From positions 1 to 14,318 of the forward strand of contig JAUHZH010000011.1 in NCBI GenBank assembly GCA_030426065.1: a DNA stretch of 14,318 nucleotides, in the 5' to 3' direction. A program made the position numbers and the translations under genes. Numbering within the stretch: the stretch's first letter is position 1; each line of letters opens with the position of its first letter. Below the pieces are notes generated by a model. The model saw nothing but the letters and a program-made list of their open reading frames with translations. It had not been told where the DNA came from and ran no database searches. Source of the stretch: Gammaproteobacteria bacterium (lineage in GTDB: Bacteria; Pseudomonadota; Gammaproteobacteria; Xanthomonadales; Marinicellaceae). Positions 6,842 through 14,111 of this stretch are shown one piece after another.

Positions 6842-8575
6842 ATGAGTAACAACAACCAACCTGACTTGGAAAAAGTCGAATACCTGAAAATTGAGAGCAA
6901 CTACCTGCGTGGCAGCATCGTGGAAGGCTTGAATGATCCGATCACGGGCGCCATCTCAGAAGATGACACCCAATTAACCAAGTTTCACGGCACTTACATG
7001 CAAGATGACCGTGATTTACGCAAAGAGCGACAAAAACAAAAACTGGAACCCTTGTACAGCTTCATGATTCGAGCCCGCGTTCCGGGTGGGCGCTGTACCC
7101 CAGCCCAGTGGCTGGCTTTGGATGATCTGGCCGACCGACATGCCAATGAAAGCATCCGTTTGACCACCCGCCAAGCTTTTCAGCTCCACGGTGTGATCAA
7201 ACGTGACCTCAAAGCGACCATCGCCGCGATCAACGACAGCTTGCTCGACACATTGGCCGCCTGTGGTGATGTGAACAGAAACATCATGTGCTCAGCCAAT
7301 CCTGAAATCTCCGCTGTGCACGCGCAAGTATTTGATGATTCGGTGGCCATCAGTGAGCATTTGTTGCCACAAACAGGTGCCTACCATGAAATCTGGTTGG
7401 ACGGCAAAAAACTGCCTGATAGCACACTGCCCGATTACAAACCTTTCGACCCTGATGCATCGCCCGAAGAAGTTGAACCGATTTATGGAAAAACCTATTT
7501 GCCACGCAAATTCAAAATCGCTGTGGTGATCCCCCCGAGCAATGACGTTGACGTGCAGGCCCACGATTTGGGTTTCATCGCCATCGTTGAAAACGATGAG
7601 CTGATTGGCTACAACGTCACCTGTGGTGGCGGCATGGGCACGACGCACGGTGATTTGGACACCTTTCCGTTGTTGGCGCATGTGGTCGGTTTTTGTACCC
7701 CTGATCAAGTGGTGGCCGTCGCTGAAGCGGTGGTCAAAACTCAACGCGACCACGGTTGCAGGACCAACCGCAAACACGCCCGCTTCAAATACACCGTAGA
7801 TGACCACGGCGTTGATTGGTTGCGTGAACAATTGACCCAAAGACAAGGTTTCGAGCTGCAAGAAGCCAAACCTTTTGAACTGACTTCGCATGGCGACCGA
7901 TTCGGCTGGCAACAAAACCACGATGGGACATGGAACCGCACCCTGTTCATCTCTAATGGCCGTGTGATCAATAATGAACACACCCAAATCAGAAGCGCGT
8001 TGAAAGCCATCGCAGAAGCTGAACTGGCCGATTACATCATTTCCCCCAATCAAAACCTGGTGTTGGCCGGCGTGAGTGACGCCAACAAGCAGAAGGTCGA
8101 TGACATCATCGCCCAGAATCAGCCAGCCATCAGTCCAACACGTGAATTGGCCATGGCCTGTGTCGCTTTGCCCACCTGTACTTTGGCCATGGCAGAAGCG
8201 GAACGCTATTTACCTGACTTGATTGGTGAGATCGAAAAACTACAAGCCAAACACAACATCGCAGAACGACCCATCAGCATCAGAATGACGGGTTGTCCCA
8301 ATGGTTGTGCCAGGCCTTTCGTGGCCGAAATGGCTTTCGTTGGTAAAGCGTTGGGACGTTACAACATGTACCTGGGTGGTTTGCCCAACGGCACACGACT
8401 GAACCAACTGTACAAAGAACACATCACAGAATCCGAAATCTTGGCACACATTGATTCCTTGCTATCAGAATATGCACAGGTCGATGCAGCCATCCCTTTC
8501 GGAGATTTTGTTATTCAACAGGGCCATGTCCAATCGGTGGCACACGGCCGACAAGTCCATGAGTTGATTGCATGA
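6842..8575 (+). CDS. cysI: assimilatory sulfite reductase (NADPH) hemoprotein, beta subunit
   Basis: CysI carries out the six-electron reduction of sulfite to sulfide on a siroheme coupled to a 4Fe-4S cluster, using electrons from CysJ. At 577 residues it is close to the usual 570. The four cluster ligands are in place: C440 and C446 in ACVALPTCTLA (C-x5-C), and C485 and C489 in TGCPNGCARP (C-x3-C). The N-terminal half shows the typical GGRCTPAQW and RLTTRQAFQLHG stretches, which bind siroheme and substrate in the family. Its start is two bases after the cysJ stop, and its stop overlaps the cysH start (ATGA), so the three genes are translationally linked. The gene looks intact. Confidence 0.97.
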   Translation: MSNNNQPDLEKVEYLKIESNYLRGSIVEGLNDPITGAISEDDTQLTKFHGTYMQDDRDLRKERQKQKLEPLYSFMIRARVPGGRCTPAQWLALDDLADRHANESIRLTTRQAFQLHGVIKRDLKATIAAINDSLLDTLAACGDVNRNIMCSANPEISAVHAQVFDDSVAISEHLLPQTGAYHEIWLDGKKLPDSTLPDYKPFDPDASPEEVEPIYGKTYLPRKFKIAVVIPPSNDVDVQAHDLGFIAIVENDELIGYNVTCGGGMGTTHGDLDTFPLLAHVVGFCTPDQVVAVAEAVVKTQRDHGCRTNRKHARFKYTVDDHGVDWLREQLTQRQGFELQEAKPFELTSHGDRFGWQQNHDGTWNRTLFISNGRVINNEHTQIRSALKAIAEAELADYIISPNQNLVLAGVSDANKQKVDDIIAQNQPAISPTRELAMACVALPTCTLAMAEAERYLPDLIGEIEKLQAKHNIAERPISIRMTGCPNGCARPFVAEMAFVGKALGRYNMYLGGLPNGTRLNQLYKEHITESEILAHIDSLLSEYAQVDAAIPFGDFVIQQGHVQSVAHGRQVHELIA

Positions 8576-9249
8576 ACATCGCCTTTCACAACGAACATTT
8601 AGCACGCCTGGATGCCGCCGGGCGTGTTGAGTACGCACTGAAACACTTTCCACAGAAACACGCCTTGACTTCGAGTTTCGGTGCTCAGGCAGCGGTTTCT
8701 CTGCACCTGCTGAATCAGGCATCACCCGGCATACCAGTTCTCGTGGTGGACACGGGTTACCTGTTCCCTGAGACTTATCAGTTCATTGATGCCTTGACAG
8801 AACGCCTGAAGCTGAATTTGCATGTGATTCAAAACCCGACTTCTACCGCCTGGTTTGAAGCACGTCATGGTCAGTTGTGGGAACAAGGCATCCAAGGGTT
8901 GGAGCAATACAACAAAATCAGAAAAACCGCACCTTTAGAAAAAGCTTTGGAAGCACACGGCATCCAAACCTGGTACTCCGGAATCCGACGCAGCCAAAGC
9001 ACCACCCGTGCAGACAAACCATTTGTTGAAATCAAAAACAACCGACACAAAGTCCACCCCATTTTGGACTGGACGGACCGAGACATTTTTCAATACCTGA
9101 AAAAACATGACCTGCCCTACCACCCTTTATGGGAACAAGGCTACCTCAGCATCGGCGATGTCCACAGCACCCAATCCATCCACCAAGTTGATCACATCGA
9201 ACAACTGAGGTTCTTTGGCCTCAAGCGCGAATGTGGTTTGCACGAATGA
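8572..9249 (+). CDS. cysH: phosphoadenosine phosphosulfate (PAPS) reductase
   Basis: CysH reduces PAPS to sulfite and adenosine 3',5'-bisphosphate with thioredoxin or glutaredoxin, supplying the substrate of CysJI. The 225-residue protein has the nucleotide-binding stretch SSFGAQAAV (34-42), VVDTGYLFPETY, WYSGIRRSQS, and the catalytic C-terminal KRECGLH with Cys221. That is the only cysteine in the protein. The paired cysteines that hold the 4Fe-4S cluster of APS reductases are absent, so this should be the PAPS type, which implies an APS kinase encoded elsewhere. The start overlaps the cysI stop. No sulfate activation genes (cysD, cysN, cysC) and no siroheme synthase gene lie within the window. 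Confidence 0.95.
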   Translation: MNIAFHNEHLARLDAAGRVEYALKHFPQKHALTSSFGAQAAVSLHLLNQASPGIPVLVVDTGYLFPETYQFIDALTERLKLNLHVIQNPTSTAWFEARHGQLWEQGIQGLEQYNKIRKTAPLEKALEAHGIQTWYSGIRRSQSTTRADKPFVEIKNNRHKVHPILDWTDRDIFQYLKKHDLPYHPLWEQGYLSIGDVHSTQSIHQVDHIEQLRFFGLKRECGLHE

Positions 9250-9329
9250 ACGAAAAGACGCGACCGATCAACCACTTTCTGGTACGGGCCTCAATCAGAT
9301 TCACTGTTCAAGGCATTGATGGTTTCTAA
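9246..9329 (+). CDS. possible 27-codon ORF coupled to cysH, function unknown
   Basis: An ATG overlaps the cysH stop as ATGA, the same arrangement as at the cysI-cysH junction. It opens a 27-codon frame (MNEKTRPINHFLVRAS...) that ends at TAA 9327-9329, inside the 3' end of the convergent gene. It may be a small coupled peptide, the stub of a lost fourth operon gene, or chance. I recognise no family in it. Confidence 0.2.
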   Translation: MNEKTRPINHFLVRASIRFTVQGIDGF

Positions 9330-9914
9330 AGATGGCGATTGGACGATTTGATCCAAGACCCACTGGCCTTGGCGTCGGACCAAGTACCACAATTCACAAA
9401 TGCCATCACCCGGGTGCTGATGAACAACTTCATTGGATTTGTTGACCATCATTTTCGTGCCAGAACCTTCTAGTAACAAAGCCACCCTGGCCTTGCTTTC
9501 ATCCAAATATTTTTTATACTCCAGTAGTTTCACTGTGTCCAGATGATGGTCAGTGGTGACGTTCCTGACATTCTTTTGCCTCAATCGATCGGCTTCATTT
9601 TGCTGGGCGTGGTAAAACCGTTCTGACAACATCGATTCAATGGGTTCAAAATCCAATCGTTCTCTGGCTTGATGAAAAACAAAATACAGTCCCGAAACAT
9701 GGTCAGTGATGGTGTTGATCTCATCGTCACCCCAAAGCCCCAAACCTTCGTTTGAATGACCAAAGTCACCGCCCATGGTCACTTTTTTGGCCGCATCATT
9801 TTTGCGTTTCAGTTTCCAGTTGTAAATCGCCACATAAACCAAACACACACCCAAAAGGGTAAACAAGAAGATGTATCTATAACCACGGAATGACCAGTCA
9901 GAAAGATCAATCAT
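9291..9914 (-). CDS. membrane-anchored protein with Tim44-like domain
   Basis: The 207-residue protein has one N-terminal membrane span (about 13-32) followed by a basic KLKRKN stop, so the rest should face the cytoplasm. From about residue 75 the pattern resembles the Tim44-like/NTF2-like fold: a helix with MLSERFYHAQ, a strand-rich middle (KARVALLLEG), then ICELWYLVRRQGQWVLDQI, like the E-x-W-x-F-x-R...W-x-L-x-x-I ending of that family. The assignment is by pattern and is not certain. Bacterial relatives are inner-membrane proteins of unclear role. The start overlaps the stop of the upstream S41 peptidase (ATGA), so the two are coupled and probably act together. It converges on the cys operon with only 41 bases between stops. 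Confidence 0.6.
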   Translation of the reverse strand: MIDLSDWSFRGYRYIFLFTLLGVCLVYVAIYNWKLKRKNDAAKKVTMGGDFGHSNEGLGLWGDDEINTITDHVSGLYFVFHQARERLDFEPIESMLSERFYHAQQNEADRLRQKNVRNVTTDHHLDTVKLLEYKKYLDESKARVALLLEGSGTKMMVNKSNEVVHQHPGDGICELWYLVRRQGQWVLDQIVQSPSLETINALNSESD

Positions 9915-10882
9915 GGTGTATGGGTGGTTTTGAGCTGTGCCAAAGCCGCTTCATGCGCTGCAGACAGCGCGTCTGATGTGGCCACCGGTAAGTCAGGAAT
10001 GATGCCGACATTTTCCCAGTCCTTTTCTGTGTGTGGATTGGTCAGCCGGCTCATCGAAAAGCGGGCATCGAAAAACGCATTGATTCGCACCGCACCCACA
10101 GCATGAGCGATGCCTCTGGTTTTTTCGCCCACGATTTCGGCCTTGTTGTCATTTTGTAAGGTGTAGGCAAACAGTTCTGCAGCACTGGCCGTCCCCGGTC
10201 CAACCAAGACATAAATAGGCATTTGAGACTTCCCGTTGGCTAGGCCCAAACCTGCAATGGAATGGTGTTCATGGACTTCAGTGTCATCGCGAGAATGGTA
10301 TTGCCACAACAGCGTGGGTTGGTCATAAAAGTGGCTCAAAATGAATTTCACCAGTTCGGGTGAACCACCAATACAATCACGCAAATCTATGATCAAAGCA
10401 TCCGAAAGACTCAGAAAACCCAATGCATGACTGGCGGTTTGCTCGGCAGCAACATCCGGATGAAACTTGTTGATTTTTACGTAACCCACATTTCCTGGGA
10501 GGACTTCTGCTTTTTGAAAAGCGAAGTTGTTCTTCCGTTCATCAATCGTCTCAGTGAGCACATGGGTGGGTTCCTTGTCCTTTTCAGCCAACATCAAGCC
10601 CATGTGTCCGTCATTGGCAGCTTCGGCCAGTGCACCTCCGACCCGATCAACAAATGCCTCTCGTGTTTTGATGCCGTCAAAAGCACCCTGCGCCATCTGT
10701 GACAGAATGGTTGACTCTATGCCTGCCGTTTTGTCCGGATAAACATAAACCGCTTTCATGACTTTGAGGGTGTCTAAGATGGACTGCTCTACGTCAGATT
10801 CAGTGAACGGCTTGGGATCAGCATGTGCGAAGCTTGACACCAGGCACAGAACAAAAACCAGCAAACAATTTTTAATTTTCAT
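9911..10882 (-). CDS. exported S41-family (tail-specific/IRBP-like) peptidase
   Basis: The 323-residue protein begins with a signal peptide (1-21, cleavage after AHA). It continues with an S41 peptidase core: LPGNVGYVKINKF (128-140), ALIIDLRDCIGGSPE (162-176), the nucleophile motif GPGTASAAELFAY with Ser233 (228-240), and VGEKTRG (251-257), where K254 is placed like the second catalytic residue. No PDZ domain is present, which suits the compact IRBP-like branch. It should act in the periplasm on peptides or on the C-terminal ends of proteins. A good Shine-Dalgarno (AGAGGG) lies six bases before the ATG. Translation runs into the Tim44-like membrane protein through an ATGA overlap. The substrate is unknown. 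Confidence 0.85.
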   Translation of the reverse strand: MKIKNCLLVFVLCLVSSFAHADPKPFTESDVEQSILDTLKVMKAVYVYPDKTAGIESTILSQMAQGAFDGIKTREAFVDRVGGALAEAANDGHMGLMLAEKDKEPTHVLTETIDERKNNFAFQKAEVLPGNVGYVKINKFHPDVAAEQTASHALGFLSLSDALIIDLRDCIGGSPELVKFILSHFYDQPTLLWQYHSRDDTEVHEHHSIAGLGLANGKSQMPIYVLVGPGTASAAELFAYTLQNDNKAEIVGEKTRGIAHAVGAVRINAFFDARFSMSRLTNPHTEKDWENVGIIPDLPVATSDALSAAHEAALAQLKTTHTP

Positions 10883-11135
10883 ACAAACCCTCTTTCTCTG
10901 TTGTTACACAAACATGATGTCCAATTGGGTAATTTCAATGGCTTACCTGTTCAGCTCTTTTAAAAACCACATTTAAACTGAGACATCCACCCACCCCAGG
11001 TCACTTAATAAGTGCATCCTCACAAAAAAACCCAATCGCCAAAAGCATGGGTAGTGATGCAACGCATGACTGTCACCTTTTGCTGCCTCACAAAGGGATT
11101 GATGACGTTTCTTGAGGCAAAAAGAGGAATTGATA
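10883..11135. other. divergent intergenic region with dyads
   Basis: These 253 bases separate the minus-strand S41 gene from the plus-strand cysteine-rich gene and should hold both promoters. I see no strong -35/-10 pair. They contain a 13-bp dyad, CACTTA-A-TAAGTG (11002-11014), and GCCTCA/TGAGGC arms with a 22-base loop (11085-11118) just before the ribosome binding site of the plus-strand gene. No coding frame is supported. Confidence 0.4.
11002..11014. promoter_or_regulatory. dyad CACTTA-A-TAAGTG, possible operator
   Basis: This perfect inverted repeat of six bases with one central base lies midway between the divergent S41 and cysteine-rich genes. Its size and symmetry suit binding by a dimeric repressor. 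No regulator gene lies next to it, so this is only a candidate. Confidence 0.25.
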
Positions 11136-11666
11136 ATGAGTCTTTCAAACGCATTAGAAAGCCGAGCCAGTGACGCCGACTGGCAATTGATGGCCAAACA
11201 CGCAGGCATCAGCCCAGAAGAGTTGAAATCAAAAGTGCTGAAAGCACTGGTCGATTTAGACACCACGGGTCATTCAGATGAAGCGGTGGTCCACTCGGTT
11301 TCTGCACCGACCCAATCAGGAGATTGTCAAACGCAATCTTTTGAGGTCTCACTTTTTAAAATCATCGGCATCAGTGGTGAATTGACCCTGTGTGGTACCA
11401 ACTCCACCAACTGGAGTGCCGAATTGAAGTTTTGTTTGGTGGTCGCCGGTTCAAAAGTTTGGTGTACCAGCTACAAATTCGACCCGCACAACCTCAGTGT
11501 GTGCTTTTCACCCAGTGTGGGGCTCGCCAAAGCCGACCTTTGTTTTGCACTGCAAATCGAAAACGGCAAAGCCTGTCTTAACGTATCAGGCAAAGCCTGT
11601 GTCTGGGGATTTGGTTGGAAATGTGGCAAGTTCAACAAAACCTTGTTCTGCATTCCTTTGCCATGA
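11136..11666 (+). CDS. cysteine-rich small protein of unknown family
   Basis: I do not recognise this 176-residue protein. I chose ATG 11136 because AGAGGA lies at a suitable distance upstream; a TTG at 11112 in the same frame would place the ribosome binding site inside the gene. The first 45 residues look helical and polar (MSLSNALESRASDADWQLMA, then HAGISPEELKSKVLKALVDL). The rest alternates hydrophobic and polar residues as short beta strands and holds all ten cysteines, spaced at 8-30 residues, with the last at LFCIPLP-stop. No signal peptide or lipobox is visible. The ten cysteines could bind metal, form disulfides if the protein is exported by a non-classical route, or be modified. It ends 14 bases before a strong terminator and appears monocistronic. 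The two-part layout recalls leader-core precursors, but that is weak. Confidence 0.7.
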   Translation: MSLSNALESRASDADWQLMAKHAGISPEELKSKVLKALVDLDTTGHSDEAVVHSVSAPTQSGDCQTQSFEVSLFKIIGISGELTLCGTNSTNWSAELKFCLVVAGSKVWCTSYKFDPHNLSVCFSPSVGLAKADLCFALQIENGKACLNVSGKACVWGFGWKCGKFNKTLFCIPLP

Positions 11667-11680
11667 TGGCATGAATAAAA

Positions 11681-11705
11681 CAGCAAGGGGCCCCGCCCCT
11701 TGCTG
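11681..11705. terminator. bidirectional rho-independent terminator
   Basis: A perfect 11-bp GC-rich stem (CAGCAAGGGGC / GCCCCTTGCTG) closes a three-base loop. On the minus strand TTTTATT follows at once, so it should end the lipoprotein transcript efficiently. On the plus strand the T-rich part (CATTTTATTTTA) comes about 14 bases later, so termination of the cysteine-rich gene may be weaker. It lies between two convergent stop codons. Confidence 0.9.
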
Positions 11706-11722
11706 CTTCTGACAGTCGCATT

Positions 11723-12460
11723 TTATTTTAGAATGACCTCGACCACTTTTTTCGCATTGTCGATGTCAGTTGATTCATCATCAGCAATCATCGGTGACAC
11801 ATAAACTTGAATGTTTCCATCCAAAACAAACAAACCGCCCATGCCCACTTTGCTCCAATAAGCCGCATCAGCCAAGCCTTCGATTTCTTGGTTTTGGTTG
11901 TTTTTCCTTAACATGCTGGCGACCATGTCTCCAGCCATATCACCTGCAACCGCTTTTTGTTCATCGGTCAAGCGATCATTCGCTGCTTTTTGTGCCGCTT
12001 CGATGCGTGCATTGAGTTGTTCTTCACTGAGTGTGGCTGGTACAAAATTGTCTTTACTTCGCTTGGATTCACTCAAGGCAATGCGCAACTCCCCATTGGG
12101 AGCGGTTTGGCGACGCGGTAGTTTTTGACCCGATGTGAGCACTTTCATTCGGTCGATGGCATCTTCACGATCCCAGTTGTATTGACAGCTGACTTCACCC
12201 CTGTACTCTGATGGCGTGGCTTTGACCTCAGCAGTGATTGAAAACATGTTCTTAACTTCTTCTACCGACATCAACTGGCAAACACCATCGATTGACATGT
12301 GCTTCGACAGTTTGCTATTTACTTTAGTTTCTTCCTGTATGCTTTTGTTTTCATTGACTTTATTTGGCTGATTGCCCATTGATTGAGCAGCACCTTCATC
12401 ATTACCACATCCCACCAAAGCAACCATTAAACTCATCATCAATACATTCGATTGTTTCAT
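11723..12460 (-). CDS. predicted lipoprotein with conserved cysteine pair
   Basis: From ATG 12460 the 245-residue product starts MKQSNVLMMSLMVALVGCGN, a lipoprotein signal with lipobox LVGC (Cys18 lipidated). Asn and Asp after the cysteine leave the final membrane open. A polar linker follows, then DGVCQLMSVEEV (Cys61) and EVSCQYNW (Cys92). This C-x-L-x-x-x-E-x-x pattern followed by C-x-Y-x-W recalls small lipoprotein domains such as DUF3558, and the two cysteines probably pair. The middle is helical (EEQLNARIEAAQKAANDRL), and the end is strand-rich (GGLFVLDGNIQVYVSP). Start 12460 is preferred over ATG 12484 because AGGGTG precedes it and a promoter leaves 12484 outside the transcript. The function is unknown; it sits divergent from a secreted beta-helix gene. 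Confidence 0.8.
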   Translation of the reverse strand: MKQSNVLMMSLMVALVGCGNDEGAAQSMGNQPNKVNENKSIQEETKVNSKLSKHMSIDGVCQLMSVEEVKNMFSITAEVKATPSEYRGEVSCQYNWDREDAIDRMKVLTSGQKLPRRQTAPNGELRIALSESKRSKDNFVPATLSEEQLNARIEAAQKAANDRLTDEQKAVAGDMAGDMVASMLRKNNQNQEIEGLADAAYWSKVGMGGLFVLDGNIQVYVSPMIADDESTDIDNAKKVVEVILK

Positions 12461-12487
12461 TTTTTTACACCCTAAAAAAAGCAAAAG

Positions 12488-12496
12488 ATTATACCA
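12488..12496 (-). promoter_or_regulatory. extended -10 promoter of the lipoprotein gene
   Basis: The minus strand reads TGGTATAAT: a perfect TATAAT with the TGn extension. The -35 position has only CTGGTA (partial match), which the extension can offset. The expected transcript start near 12481 leaves a short leader of about 20 bases carrying the AGGGTG ribosome binding site (12468-12473). Confidence 0.7.
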
Positions 12497-12583
12497 AACA
12501 TCATCCTATGTACCAGTCAGCAAAGCAGATTTCATGACCCATTTCACATTTGAACGCACAGTGGTCATTTGCAGCTCACTTCA

Positions 12584-12592
12584 TGTCATAAT
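12584..12592 (+). promoter_or_regulatory. candidate extended -10 promoter of the beta-helix gene
   Basis: TGTCATAAT (TGnCATAAT) lies 31 bases before the ATG at 12624. There is no good -35 hexamer. If used, the transcript would start near 12599, leaving the two upstream in-frame ATGs (12534, 12591) untranscribed and supporting the start at 12624. Confidence 0.4.
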
Positions 12593-12623
12593 GAATGATC
12601 CATTCACATACACCTCACATGCC

Positions 12624-14000
12624 ATGTCTGTAACAAAATCCATCATTTCTTTAACCATTTCACTTCATCTCAGTGTAGCAGCTGCTTATGACTTGGTTTC
12701 TTATGACGACATGGTCCAAAAAAACGGTTTTGAATCCGTTATTTGCGAAGCCAAAGGCGATTGCTTTTACGCCGAACCCAATGCATCCAACCTTTCCAGC
12801 TGCACATTCGAAGACCCTTGTGACTTATTGACTGCCCGAGATCGACTCAGCGGTGGTGACCATTTGTATTTATTGGCTGGCACTTACAACGAAAGTTACG
12901 TTTTCACCGAAGGTGCCTATGGCGACTATGACATGATCATGGCTTTCGGTCGAACCCATGGATTCCAATCCCCTGCCCCTGATGCCCTCAACAGAATCAC
13001 GATCAAAGCCTACCCGGGCCACGTTTCGGTCATCGACGGTCAATACAACACCGGCAACGACATCGGCGCCGATTGTTTCTATACAGACCAAAGCTTCATC
13101 ACCATCAGCGACTTGACCTTCAGGGATTGCAAAATCGGCATCACGGTCGGCCAAAATGCCATCAACTACGACGTCACTGCGGTGCTTTTGCAACGCAACC
13201 AATTCACAGGCAGCCACTTCATCAATGACAACGGCGGCAACATCGCGGTCTTTTCTGATGCCATCGACACCGTGGTCCAAAACAACCTCATCGAAGGTCC
13301 CGGCAGCGCTGCGGGATCCATGAACTCAGCAGGCATCTATTACACCCACGATCGCCACATCCGCATCCTCAACAATGAAATCGCACACCACCGCACCGGC
13401 ATCCATTACAAACACGACCATTCACCATCCATCGGCGACACAGGCTCAGTGATTGCCAACAATTTCATCCGAGACGTCTCCATCGCCGCGCGATTGAACA
13501 CCCGTTACACCCACATCCACAACAACATCAGCACCGCCACAGCAGGCAGCTTTTCGCTCAACCATTGCTCTGGCGCGACGGGCGAAGGTGGTGATTACAA
13601 CACATTGACCAACAACTACTTTTTTGATTTGGGATTCAATGGCTGCTCAGATGCAGCAATGGACCAAGGGGCATTCCAGAACACGCTCAAAAACAACATC
13701 ATCGTCAGCCGCTTCTTCTTGCACCCATGGCAAGCCACACCCCACGAAACCACCATGGACCACAACCTCTACGTCAGCGACGTCTTTGAGAACAACGTCG
13801 CATACAACCTCTCCCAATGGCAAACCCACCACGGCCAAGACGCCAATTCAATCCACGGCACACCACATCATAACAACCCAGCCCTGACCACCCCCAGCGA
13901 CTACCAACTGCTACCCGGCTCACCCGGTTACCAGTCTGGTGATGACGGCCTCGACATGGGCCCGGATGTGGAGAATGTGGGGCTGATTGATGGTGGATGA
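12624..14000 (+). CDS. secreted right-handed parallel beta-helix protein
   Basis: From ATG 12624 the protein has 458 residues and begins with a signal peptide (MSVTKSIISLTISLHLSVAAA, about 1-21). Then comes a cysteine-containing cap with DHLYLLAGTYNESYVF and RITIKAYPGHVSVIDGQ, the typical entry of pectin-lyase-like folds. The body is a ladder of coils with paired asparagines (QNNLI, LNNEI, ANNFI, HNNIS, TNNYF, KNNII) at intervals of about 21-30 residues, the asparagine ladder of parallel beta-helices. Eight cysteines suit disulfides outside the cytoplasm. Such proteins may be polysaccharide lyases (PL6-like) or binding proteins; I see no catalytic set that decides. Longer in-frame starts at 12534 and 12591 would bury the signal peptide. 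No ribosome binding site is clear at any of them. Confidence 0.8.
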   Translation: MSVTKSIISLTISLHLSVAAAYDLVSYDDMVQKNGFESVICEAKGDCFYAEPNASNLSSCTFEDPCDLLTARDRLSGGDHLYLLAGTYNESYVFTEGAYGDYDMIMAFGRTHGFQSPAPDALNRITIKAYPGHVSVIDGQYNTGNDIGADCFYTDQSFITISDLTFRDCKIGITVGQNAINYDVTAVLLQRNQFTGSHFINDNGGNIAVFSDAIDTVVQNNLIEGPGSAAGSMNSAGIYYTHDRHIRILNNEIAHHRTGIHYKHDHSPSIGDTGSVIANNFIRDVSIAARLNTRYTHIHNNISTATAGSFSLNHCSGATGEGGDYNTLTNNYFFDLGFNGCSDAAMDQGAFQNTLKNNIIVSRFFLHPWQATPHETTMDHNLYVSDVFENNVAYNLSQWQTHHGQDANSIHGTPHHNNPALTTPSDYQLLPGSPGYQSGDDGLDMGPDVENVGLIDGG

Positions 14001-14068
14001 GCCAAAACAAGTACGGTCATTGACAGACACTGAATCAAGTTTTCGACCTTTCTAAAATCAACAAATTT

Positions 14069-14077
14069 TGATATATT
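14069..14077 (+). promoter_or_regulatory. candidate extended -10 promoter of the SPFH gene
   Basis: TGATATATT (TGnTATATT) lies 35 bases before the ATG of the SPFH gene, with TTTCTA 17 bases upstream as a poor -35. The transcript would start near 14084. The gap after the beta-helix stop shows no clear terminator. Confidence 0.45.
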
Positions 14078-14111
14078 GATTGACCTTAAGGTTACAGGAA
14101 AGAGTGAGCTC

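Noticed and set aside
7292..8053. 253-codon open frame on the minus strand inside cysI
   Set aside because: It lies wholly antisense to a well-supported cysI gene, has no family-like motif, and is explained by cysI codon use.
11085..11118. Riboswitch or structured RNA in the divergent gap
   Set aside because: Only one short stem with a long loop is visible; nothing matches a riboswitch class I know.
11112..11135. TTG start upstream of the cysteine-rich gene
   Set aside because: It would put the good AGAGGA ribosome binding site inside the coding region; ATG 11136 fits better.
12870..13280. 136-codon minus-strand frame inside the beta-helix gene
   Set aside because: Acidic, Val/Asp-rich composition is the mirror of Asn/Thr/Ile codons on the plus strand; no start signal.
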